Below, piece after piece: positions 44,792 through 52,581 of a stretch of DNA of 64,000 bases. Below the pieces are notes generated by a model. The model was not told the origin of the DNA, searched no databases, and was given only the letters and a program-made list of their open reading frames with translations. The position numbers and the translations under genes were made by a program. The DNA comes from Pelosinus propionicus DSM 13327 (lineage in GTDB: Bacteria; Bacillota; Negativicutes; DSM-13327). The stretch covers positions 100,245 to 164,244 of the forward strand of contig NZ_FOTS01000004.1 of the NCBI RefSeq assembly GCF_900114615.1, given 5' to 3'. Position 1 is the stretch's first letter, and every line of letters starts with the position of its first letter.

Positions 44792-45025
44792 TCAAACATT
44801 TTTACGATTGTTTGGGACTGGTATATTTCTACCATTCTGCATAGCTATATCAATCCATGCAGCTTTTGCATCTTGAATCATATCAAAAGTATCTTGCCAG
44901 TTATCCCCTTGTGTTAAACAGCCAGGAAGGTCTGGAATTTCTGCAACATATCCTCCTTCGGATGCAGGATAAATAATCATTTTATAAGGCAAAGACATAT
45001 AATACTCAAAATTCTTATTAGGCAT
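44792..45025 (-). CDS. HicB-like antitoxin family protein
   Basis: About 77 aa from the ATG at 45025 (GGAGG 10 bases upstream). It contains FEYYMSLPYKMIIYPASEGG and DLPGCLTQGDNWQDTF and is close in sequence to the C-terminal half of the downstream gene, hence a tandem duplication. No C-terminal DNA-binding domain and no adjacent hicA. Confidence 0.8.
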   Translation of the reverse strand: MPNKNFEYYMSLPYKMIIYPASEGGYVAEIPDLPGCLTQGDNWQDTFDMIQDAKAAWIDIAMQNGRNIPVPNNRKNV

Positions 45026-45142
45026 GATTTCATTACCTCCATTATTTCGAAATTGATTACTATTAATTATGAAGTGATCCAAAAAATTACTCTACTATTC
45101 TAGATTTATTATACCACCTCAAACATTTTTACGATTTAATAT

Positions 45143-46381
45143 TTACTCTATATCGAACATTCCTTCTAATGCTTTTACAGCTGTTTCTTGCATATCAGGC
45201 ATCAAGTGACTATAGGTATCTAGTGTCATTGCTACGGTGCTATGACCCAAACGTTCAGAGATAACCTTTATATTAATCCCTTGGCGTAGTAACAGTGTAG
45301 CATGAGTATGACGCAAGTCATGAAAACTAAATTCCTTATCTAATTCAGCCTGCATTAACATTTTTTTGAAATATCGGGTAGTGAAATTTGAAGTATCAAC
45401 CGGCTTACCCCAGAGATTCGTAAATAGTAACTTCTCCTCATTGTCAAATTTATCTCCTAAAAAATCTGCAAACCATTTTTGCTCCTTCTGATACCTCTCT
45501 AAAGCTTCTTTGGTGCTCACTGTTACCAGAATTCTACGCTTTGAACCTTTCGTCTTAGGGTCCTCAAATATCATGCCTTTAGTGTTGGATGAGACCAAAG
45601 CTCTTTGTACATTCAATGTATTATTGGGAAAGTCTATATCTTTCCACTTTAGTCCAAATACCTCACCTAATCGCATGCCAGTAGATAAAGCCAATGAGAC
45701 AACCATATATGCCATGGCTTTATGATACTCATTGCCCTCTGAAGATTTCCTTCGTTGTTTTACACCCCAATAAAAGTATTCTCCCTCCTTAGCAGTCTGT
45801 AATAATATAGTTGCCTGCTCTTCAGTAAGGGGTCGTATTTCTTCTTTAACAAGGCGAGGAGCATCAGTTACTTGAACAACGTTTTTAGCTAGAATTCCTA
45901 CCTGTACGGCTTTACTAAAAGCCATACTTAGATAACGCCTTGTAGCGCGAACGGTAGAAGTAGATAAACCAGTTTTCGCTTTGCCACCACTAGCTAACAT
46001 GTCATTAAAGACTCGCTGTATATCCGGTGCTTTTATCTTTGTTATGCCAATATGACCTATGGTTGGTCGTATATAATTATTTAAGCAAGATTCATACTTC
46101 TCAAAGCTCTTAGTTCTCACATTTGGTTTTATATAATCGATAAGCCAGCAATCAAGCCACTGCCAGATTGTTATTTTATCAGCATCCGGTAACAATCCAT
46201 TCTCTATATCCTGCAAGAACTTTTTACCTTTTACAGAAACTTGCTTTTGAGTCCTACCTGTAATTAGCTTTCTCTTCGTCTTACCTGTTGCCGAATCCAA
46301 ATAGGAGAATTGCCCTTCCCATCGATCTCGTTTCTTATTTTCATAAATCGTTCCTTCACCAAATGCTCTCTTTTTTGCCAT
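45143..46381 (-). CDS. int: Tyrosine recombinase (integrase) of the element
   Basis: About 412 aa from the ATG at 46381. It has an N-terminal AP2-like arm-binding domain (GEGTIYENKKRDRWEGQF), a SAM-like core-binding domain (about 65-165), and a catalytic domain with Arg in TGMRLGEVFGLKW, HDLRHTHATLLLRQG, LGHS and nucleophile Tyr in TLDTYSHL. It is the Tn916/ICE type. It likely recombines the tRNA-Gly core sites at 41608 and 56669 together with the excisionase. Confidence 0.95.
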   Translation of the reverse strand: MAKKRAFGEGTIYENKKRDRWEGQFSYLDSATGKTKRKLITGRTQKQVSVKGKKFLQDIENGLLPDADKITIWQWLDCWLIDYIKPNVRTKSFEKYESCLNNYIRPTIGHIGITKIKAPDIQRVFNDMLASGGKAKTGLSTSTVRATRRYLSMAFSKAVQVGILAKNVVQVTDAPRLVKEEIRPLTEEQATILLQTAKEGEYFYWGVKQRRKSSEGNEYHKAMAYMVVSLALSTGMRLGEVFGLKWKDIDFPNNTLNVQRALVSSNTKGMIFEDPKTKGSKRRILVTVSTKEALERYQKEQKWFADFLGDKFDNEEKLLFTNLWGKPVDTSNFTTRYFKKMLMQAELDKEFSFHDLRHTHATLLLRQGINIKVISERLGHSTVAMTLDTYSHLMPDMQETAVKALEGMFDIE

Positions 46382-46543
46382 CAATTACACCTCAAACAAT
46401 ATATTACTTTAAGCTAATTTGATTACGATAAACCCCTAATAATAAATAAATAAAAAAACAAACAACTCTATTAGTTAAGCAGGTCTTCAACTATATTTCT
46501 CGAAGTCACTATATATAAGACTACTTCAGAAAGGTGATACATA

Positions 46544-46789
46544 TTGCACCAAAAAAAAGTATCGATTTCGGAGGCTATTGACACGGCAATTCGCTCAAAC
46601 CAAATGGAAGGCTTAGGACTAAGCCAGGAAGCACTTGCTATACTGAAACGGGTAAAGAATGGAGAAATTACACTAGATGAATTTGAAAGAGCAGCAGTTG
46701 TTAAGTACACAGCATTTAGTAAGAATAAAAATATTTCCTATGAACAAGCGTTAATCAAAGTAAGGGAGGAAAAAGGTTATACTTGGTGA
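46544..46789 (+). CDS. VbhA-like antitoxin domain protein
   Basis: 81 aa. A TTG start at 46544 has AAAGGTG 8 bases upstream. The segment AIRSNQMEGLGLSQEALAIL with VKNGEITLDEFERAAV matches the VbhA-type antitoxin helix that inhibits Fic toxins. No fic gene follows, so it is an orphan or has a diverged partner. Confidence 0.7.
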   Translation: MHQKKVSISEAIDTAIRSNQMEGLGLSQEALAILKRVKNGEITLDEFERAAVVKYTAFSKNKNISYEQALIKVREEKGYTW

Positions 46790-46848
46790 GGAAATTAGTT
46801 ATACTTATGAAAAATGAGGGTGTCCATAGTAGTACGTAGTAACTAATC

Positions 46849-46887
46849 AAGGGTTATTTCAGCAAGAAACCGGCTGAAATAACCCTT
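46849..46887. terminator. 15-bp perfect hairpin
   Basis: AAGGGTTATTTCAGC and its exact complement surround a 9-base loop, downstream of the VbhA-like gene. Likely bidirectional terminator. Confidence 0.7.
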
Positions 46888-46940
46888 GTAACATTTTACG
46901 GTTTCATCATAGCCGCCAATCAACGCCCAAGCCCTCCGGG

Positions 46941-46993
46941 TTGGCGAAAAAATTTTGCCCGTTAGGTTCGCTACGCCAAATTTTTTTCGCCAA
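46941..46993. repeat. Large inverted repeat with A/T-run stem
   Basis: TTGGCGAAAAAATTT pairs with AAATTTTTTTCGCCAA around a GC-rich loop (CCCGTTAGGTTCGC). It sits at the 3' end of the decayed TrbL tail, between convergent transcripts. The remainder of 46790-47090 has no clear gene. Confidence 0.6.
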
Positions 46994-47090
46994 GGCATTG
47001 ACTAGCTTAGTCTTTATTTTTCTCTTGCTTTTCCACTTCTACATGAGAATTAGTATCTAATTGATGTTCAATTACAAATTGACATCCTGT

Positions 47091-47368
47091 AGTATTTTCG
47101 GCTATTGTATCTGCACCCATTTGGCCTGCAAGCTGCCAGTAACTTCATTAGCATCAGCTATATACTGGATTATCTATTACTTGTAGCATCACCATTGCCT
47201 CTAGAATCGCTTGTGTTATTAGCAATTGTATCTGCGTTCATTTGGCTTGCAAGCGAGGGCTCATCCGGATTGTTTATCGGCAGGGGCAGACGCTTGATTG
47301 CCAATACTTGAGCTGCCAGTGGTATTTGCAGCTATGGTATCTGCATTCATTTGACTTGCAAGTGACGG
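47091..47368 (-). repeat. Three imperfect repeats encoding the TrbL tail motif
   Basis: Copies at 47322-47368, 47215-47259 and 47091-47137 each encode a version of SLASQMNADTIAxNT on the minus strand. Copy 1 is in the TrbL frame; copies 2 and 3 are in other frames after the stop at 47261, giving open fragments ending GDATSNR and VEVEKQEKNKD. Confidence 0.8.
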
Positions 47369-48394
47369 ACTATCGGGGTTATTCGAACTATAACTGCCAG
47401 GCATATCGCTCCCATTTTCACTACCGGCTGCAGCATTTGCTGCTTTCATTGTATTGGCAAGACCTCCATCAGCCATCTTGCCACCTGCCTCGGCACCGTT
47501 CTGACCAGCTTCCATAACTCCTTGGAGCATCTGAAAACCCGATATGATAGTACGTGAGACGATGGCAGCTGCCATTACCCCTGCGCTAATTGCTTGTCCA
47601 CCACTTAGGGAAGGAGAGCCAGAAAATAGCCCCATAGCCAATGCAGGTGCCTGCCAGGATAGAAATGCTACTGCCAACACCGCAAACATATACTTCATAA
47701 ATACAGTGCTGTCTGCTCCTGTCAGTAGATTTGACGTGCTTTCTAACTCCTCTAAGAATGGCAGGGATGCCGATAATACAAATGCAATAACCATGATTCG
47801 GACAGACACAGCAACAATGGCACCAATCGCCTTTTCTGACAGAAATGCAGTTTTCTCTAGGCACGCAAAGGGGAGAAAAAACACGGCTAGACCGCTAATG
47901 ATGTAAAATTCAAGGTAGACAATAAACATTTGCATTGCAATAATGAAATAACCAAAAGTCGTAAAAAGATAGGACAAGATAGCAATTAATGGTCTAGGTG
48001 AAAAAAGTACATTGGTTAGTCCTATAGAGCCAATAATAGGGAAAAATGTTTTTAATCCCATATCAATGATATAGCTGGGGTCAGTTAAAACCGATTTGGG
48101 CAGTACATTTCCTCCCGCAGCAATTCCGATCGTAAGGAACGTATTGAACACTTTGCTCACAATCTCGGCATAGTTTTGAACAATCCATAAGAATATTCCA
48201 TAATAGACGACTTTACGAACAACTGTAGACCATAAAGGACGGTCTTCAATTAAAATCACTCCTAAATTCCAGGCAAAATCAATTGCTACAATACTGGTAA
48301 AAAGGCTTAAAGCATATGGCGTTATATTCTTAACCGCATTTTGAAAAATAGTTGAAAAATTAATGAGTATTAGCGTGAGAGCTCCTTCTTCCAT
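47261..48394 (-). CDS. trbL: TrbL/VirB6-like conjugation membrane protein
   Basis: 377 aa with GAGGGGGC ahead of the ATG. Six to seven TM helices (about 20-45, 60-80, 110-135, 140-190, 205-235) are followed by a hydrophilic low-complexity tail (about 285-377, Gly/Asn/Ser-rich). It fits TrbL inner-membrane channel subunits. The tail ends at a premature-looking stop: the repeated motif continues out of frame downstream. Confidence 0.85.
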   Translation of the reverse strand: MEEGALTLILINFSTIFQNAVKNITPYALSLFTSIVAIDFAWNLGVILIEDRPLWSTVVRKVVYYGIFLWIVQNYAEIVSKVFNTFLTIGIAAGGNVLPKSVLTDPSYIIDMGLKTFFPIIGSIGLTNVLFSPRPLIAILSYLFTTFGYFIIAMQMFIVYLEFYIISGLAVFFLPFACLEKTAFLSEKAIGAIVAVSVRIMVIAFVLSASLPFLEELESTSNLLTGADSTVFMKYMFAVLAVAFLSWQAPALAMGLFSGSPSLSGGQAISAGVMAAAIVSRTIISGFQMLQGVMEAGQNGAEAGGKMADGGLANTMKAANAAAGSENGSDMPGSYSSNNPDSPSLASQMNADTIAANTTGSSSIGNQASAPADKQSG

Positions 48395-48408
48395 ACTGCT
48401 GCCCCCTC

Positions 48409-48747
48409 TTATTTTGCGAAGTCAGGAAATCCTGCTCCCTGACCCTTCTTGGGTGCTGGCGGCTCTTTAAAGAAATCTTTGGCCGCCTGTTCTTCTTGTA
48501 TAGTAGCCTCTAAACCGTGTGTCGCAACCGGCAACGTAGTTTGCTCCTTTTTAGGAGCGTATAAGAATATCATACCGGGTATCGCGATAGCCAAAAAGAA
48601 ATATACGATCATAGCAATGATAAGATTACGTCTATGTTTAGCAAAGAGCTGCGGCCGATAGCGTTCTAAAAAGTCTCCTCCACATTTGAAGACAATAGGA
48701 ACAACAACCCAAAATAAGAATTTCCAAGATAAGAAAATTTCAGCCAT
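48409..48747 (-). CDS. 112-aa membrane protein with GAGFPDF tail
   Basis: GGAGTG before the ATG. Two TM helices (about 5-22 and 43-63) and a cytosolic or periplasmic tail ending EPPAPKKGQGAGFPDFAK. The same tail ends the TrbJ-like protein encoded 21 bases upstream. No family recognised; probably a T4SS accessory. Confidence 0.72.
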   Translation of the reverse strand: MAEIFLSWKFLFWVVVPIVFKCGGDFLERYRPQLFAKHRRNLIIAMIVYFFLAIAIPGMIFLYAPKKEQTTLPVATHGLEATIQEEQAAKDFFKEPPAPKKGQGAGFPDFAK

Positions 48748-48768
48748 ACTATTTCACTCCATCTTCTT

Positions 48769-49776
48769 TTATTTTTCGAAATCTGGAAACCCAGCTCCCT
48801 GACCTTTTTTAGGTTTCGGTGGTTCCTGGAAGAACTGTTCGGCAGCTGCCTGTTCCATTTGTTCTTTGCGAACTTGATACTCCATCCATTCATTTTGCGC
48901 CCGGTTACTCCGTGCGGCCATTTGCTGAAACTGAAGCATTTGATGGGCTTGCAAGGCAGCAATCTGGTTGCCAACCTGGGCAGCCGCCAAAGCTCCTTCG
49001 GCAGTTTGAGATGCTTGCAATAACTGTTGAATTGCAGCACCAGTGTCTGCATTCTGTGCTACAAATCCCTGGCTAAGCATGGCATTATATATGCTTTGGT
49101 TCATGCTGTCTCGGAGCATCTGAGCGTTTGCAGCATAATCTGCAGCCGTCATATTGTTATAATCGGCAAAATCTCGATACTGGGAATTCCAGGCAGTTTG
49201 AAAGTTCTCATAGTCCATAAATAAACCAGACATTTGATTTTGCATTTGTACAAGTTGGCGCAAGCTGGCTTGAATTTGCTGCATATTAGCAGCAGCCGTG
49301 GATGAGTCCATTACAGCCAATGCAGATTCAAGTTGTTTAAGTGTGTTTACTTGTGTAGCGATAGCAGCCGCGTCTACTGTTTTATCAATGTTATACACCG
49401 GCATCGGCCCTGAGAATCCACCACCAAAAAGGCCAGCATAGGATATATTAGACCAGAGTATGATGCCTATCATGAGCAGTACTGTCTTATGTATCTTTTT
49501 TTGAATTCTTTCAAACAGTGATTGGCTAATCACAAGAATCCTCTCCTTTTCATCCCATATCCATTTGATTTTTTTGCTTTTAATCTCTACGGGAACAATA
49601 ATCATGTTTCCATATTCACTTGAATTATCAGAAATCTTACAAATCTCTTGATTTTCAACTTCTTCAGCAAGCCTCCCATTCCCACATTGCGCACAAACAG
49701 CATATTCAATCTGTTCTTTGGGATGAAAATTTTCAACTGAAAAAAGACATCCACATTTCTGGCATTTATATACCAC
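48769..49776 (-). CDS. trbJ: TrbJ-like conjugation protein fused to an N-terminal zinc ribbon
   Basis: 335 aa in one frame. Residues 1-40 carry YKCQKCGCLF and CAQCGNGR (CxxC pairs, zinc ribbon). A second start, GTG at 49533, has AAGGAGAGG 6 bases upstream and gives a basic N-terminus, a signal peptide (VLLMIGIILWSNISYA) and the TrbJ/VirB5-like helical body rich in Gln and Ala. It ends EPPKPKKGQGAGFPDFEK. The internal start is probably the exported TrbJ; the long form may not be made or may have a separate role. Confidence 0.78.
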   Translation of the reverse strand: MVYKCQKCGCLFSVENFHPKEQIEYAVCAQCGNGRLAEEVENQEICKISDNSSEYGNMIIVPVEIKSKKIKWIWDEKERILVISQSLFERIQKKIHKTVLLMIGIILWSNISYAGLFGGGFSGPMPVYNIDKTVDAAAIATQVNTLKQLESALAVMDSSTAAANMQQIQASLRQLVQMQNQMSGLFMDYENFQTAWNSQYRDFADYNNMTAADYAANAQMLRDSMNQSIYNAMLSQGFVAQNADTGAAIQQLLQASQTAEGALAAAQVGNQIAALQAHQMLQFQQMAARSNRAQNEWMEYQVRKEQMEQAAAEQFFQEPPKPKKGQGAGFPDFEK

Positions 49777-49859
49777 ACTGCATTCCCCCTTAACTTATTT
49801 GCGATTTTTCAGTTTAGGATAAGCTACCAATTCAGATTGCAGATCTCTCAATCTACGCG

Positions 49860-50024
49860 GTGCCCCCTGCTGCGTTTTTCGCTGACGATAAACTACGGCA
49901 GGAACGGAGCGCAGTCAAGGGACCGTGGAATAATAGGGGGCAGCCCGTAGGGGGTTGCTGTTATGCCGCGAAAGCCCTTGATGGAGTGAGTACCTGTGGT
50001 ACAATCTGCGGCCGAAAAACGCTT
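49860..50024. other. GC-rich structured region 3' of the relaxase gene
   Basis: The outer arms GCGTTTTTCG (49872-49881) and CGAAAAACGC (50013-50022) are perfect complements enclosing about 130 bases with GGGGGCAGCCCGTAGGGGG and other stems. Base composition is far more GC-rich than its surroundings. Candidate structured RNA, oriT or element-borne regulatory DNA; not coding. Confidence 0.55.
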
Positions 50025-52571
50025 TTAAAATCGCATACCTATTCTTTGCTCTTCTATTTCAATTTTAGGCTCTTTCTTTAATCCCTTAAAACTTTGTATT
50101 ATCATGTCAAACCCCCGTTTTTTTCCACTGGCATGTTCCTTCTCTGGAATTAAAAAATCATCTGATGTTAATTTTTTAGCGAAATTTTCAATTTGACCTT
50201 GGATTTTTACCGTGTCATCCGTATAGATCTTAACTTCATAACGCGCTCTTGAAATATCTACATAAAAAGCATTCCTATTGTTCAACTGCTTCTGTGTAGA
50301 GTCCAAATTCACCAGTACCCTGTCTGTAGTAATGCCTTGTGCTTTATGCCCCGTCATTGCATAGCCATGATCAATCTTATTGTACTTCTCCAGATTAAGG
50401 ACAATCTCTTTACCACCAGATTCAATAGTCAGGATATTATTGCTTATATTTTTTATTACTCCAGTCTGACCATTCCTGACTCCCATCTTGTAATTATTTT
50501 GAAGAAAGATTACTTTGTCACGTAATGAAAATTCCCGCATAAAGGTTTTACCTGTTACATCGCCAACCGTACATTCACGACCCGCTGCTAAATGCCCCTG
50601 CTTTATTAGCTCGGCTCGAATGGATTGATTCAGGGAATGTCGGTCTTTGTTAGCTGCCGTCAAAATGACTGTCTTTTTTTGCTCTTCCAATGTTAAGGCG
50701 GTATAGTCGTTTACAATTGCCTTTATCCGTTCGCTATGTTTTGGAATGACTTGCATATCCTTTTCAATGAGTTCCAACGATTTGGCAAGATCCCCTGAAA
50801 CCGCTTCTCGGACAGCTTGAAGCAGATCTTTGTCTTTTTGTCGTCTGATTTCATCAAGCCTAACAGTAGCGATTTTTCCAGTTTCCGTCAGTGCAGAATA
50901 GGCATTTCCGACTCCAACTGGCAAAAGCTGTTGACGATCACCAACTAAAACTACCTTTGCATTTTTAATTTTTGCTGCTTCAGTGATATATAGCATGGTA
51001 TTGTTGTCAACCATACTCGCTTCATCAATGATCCAAGCCTCTTTGGTGTAACCAGGTTTTAAGCCGCCCAAATTCCAGTCAGTTTTTAGCTGCATGTCTT
51101 CACCGGGTTTGGCATTTCCTGCCTCTCTCTCCAGTTGATTTAAAAAACTGTGAATGGTATTACTAGGTATCTGGGCATCTGCCTCTAATCCTTGGGCTGC
51201 CTTGCCAGTATAGCAAGCTCCCCTGACCGTGTAGCCATCGTTTTCTAAGACCTGCCGTGCATAGTTCAGCATGTGAGTTTTTCCAGTGCCAGCCAAGCCT
51301 TGGACTGCGCTGTATTGATCTTTCGTGTTTACTATATGTAGAACTGCATCACGCTGTTGACCTGATAGTGCTGTTTTTTCTTTTTTTAACGCTCTATCAA
51401 GAAAACCCTCAACTTCTCTTGCTCTTAGTCCTGGCATACTCCCCTTTGATTTTGCAACTTCCGTAAAAATTCTTTTTTCGTTTTCGAGATTCTTAAGTGT
51501 CGTATAGTAGGTCTCATCATCTTGAATGTCTTGACGACCACCCAAGGCAACGAGAATTTTCCCAGCATTTGACTTTAATAATTCATTGTATTGAGTTTCT
51601 GACATGCCTGATCCAACACCCGAAGCCAATACTGCCTTTTTAAGCTCGCGCTCTGTAAAAGCAAAAGCTCTGCTACTAAGACGCTTAACGGCTTGATCAA
51701 ATTCAACTTTTTGTTGTTCTGGAGTTGAAATTACAGGAATTTCTGATTTGGCAATGTCGACTCCACCCACATCTTTCATGGTTTCCTGCCATGATTTCAT
51801 CAGTACGTTCATGTCCTTATGCTCTTTTGCTTTTCGGGTCATCATAGCTGCTGCACCAGCCGCTTCCGGCGTACTAGCACCCCATTCTTTAAGTTTTTCT
51901 AGGATCTCTTGGCGGCGGCTACTAAATTGTTCAATTGCTCCTTGCTCAATCCTCTTCATCTCAAAAAATCCCTTTATCGGATCTGTAACAATAATGTCAT
52001 AACCTTTGTCCATGAGTTGTTTAGCCAATACATTTCGATATATCTGTCCATAGAGTATCTTGTTACGGTAAAGGTCTGGGTTATCAACGGCATAAAATTT
52101 GTCATTATGCTTGGTCTTATTTAAAATTACAGCATGCGTGTGAAGTTGAGGATCTTGGTTCCGTGACACGTAGTGATTAAAGCAACCTGCAATCATATTC
52201 CCGGTTTTGACGTGTTTCGTTACTTTGTCCTTAGTGATTCTTGCACCAATCTCCCGCTGCTCGATTAGCTCTAATGCCGTTTTGACTGCAATATTATGGG
52301 CTGAAATCATATCCTGACGATTTTCACCGCCTAGGCACATGGCTATAGACACCGATTTTGGAGCGGAAAAGCAGAGATCATACCCTGCTCTTTCTTCTCG
52401 TTCATTTACTAAAGCATTAAAATCTTCTTTGGTTAAATCATCCGAAAGATTGAGGTCTTCTTTAAGTCTTCCTTGCCAGTGATCACCATTGTCCTCCATT
52501 CGTGCGTAATATCCATCCTTGTCGTAGTATGATGCAGCCTGCCTTGCACCGACATTGCTAATGCTTAACAT
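50025..52571 (-). CDS. MobF-family relaxase/helicase
   Basis: 848 aa. The N-terminal relaxase domain has catalytic Tyr candidates in ASYYDKDGYYA and the metal triad in QDPQLHTHAVILN. The C-terminal TraI-type helicase has Walker A VQGLAGTGKTHML near residue 425, WIIDEASMVDN, and the RecD-like motif GHKAQGITTDRVLV near 775. It nicks oriT and unwinds DNA for transfer. TTAGGAGG precedes the ATG. It is shorter than F-plasmid TraI but intact. Confidence 0.93.
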   Translation of the reverse strand: MLSISNVGARQAASYYDKDGYYARMEDNGDHWQGRLKEDLNLSDDLTKEDFNALVNEREERAGYDLCFSAPKSVSIAMCLGGENRQDMISAHNIAVKTALELIEQREIGARITKDKVTKHVKTGNMIAGCFNHYVSRNQDPQLHTHAVILNKTKHNDKFYAVDNPDLYRNKILYGQIYRNVLAKQLMDKGYDIIVTDPIKGFFEMKRIEQGAIEQFSSRRQEILEKLKEWGASTPEAAGAAAMMTRKAKEHKDMNVLMKSWQETMKDVGGVDIAKSEIPVISTPEQQKVEFDQAVKRLSSRAFAFTERELKKAVLASGVGSGMSETQYNELLKSNAGKILVALGGRQDIQDDETYYTTLKNLENEKRIFTEVAKSKGSMPGLRAREVEGFLDRALKKEKTALSGQQRDAVLHIVNTKDQYSAVQGLAGTGKTHMLNYARQVLENDGYTVRGACYTGKAAQGLEADAQIPSNTIHSFLNQLEREAGNAKPGEDMQLKTDWNLGGLKPGYTKEAWIIDEASMVDNNTMLYITEAAKIKNAKVVLVGDRQQLLPVGVGNAYSALTETGKIATVRLDEIRRQKDKDLLQAVREAVSGDLAKSLELIEKDMQVIPKHSERIKAIVNDYTALTLEEQKKTVILTAANKDRHSLNQSIRAELIKQGHLAAGRECTVGDVTGKTFMREFSLRDKVIFLQNNYKMGVRNGQTGVIKNISNNILTIESGGKEIVLNLEKYNKIDHGYAMTGHKAQGITTDRVLVNLDSTQKQLNNRNAFYVDISRARYEVKIYTDDTVKIQGQIENFAKKLTSDDFLIPEKEHASGKKRGFDMIIQSFKGLKKEPKIEIEEQRIGMRF

Positions 52572-52581
52572 TCAGCACCTC

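Noticed and set aside
47544..47906. 120-codon plus-strand frame opposite trbL
   Set aside because: It mirrors TrbL transmembrane codons and has no ribosome site; shadow of the real gene.
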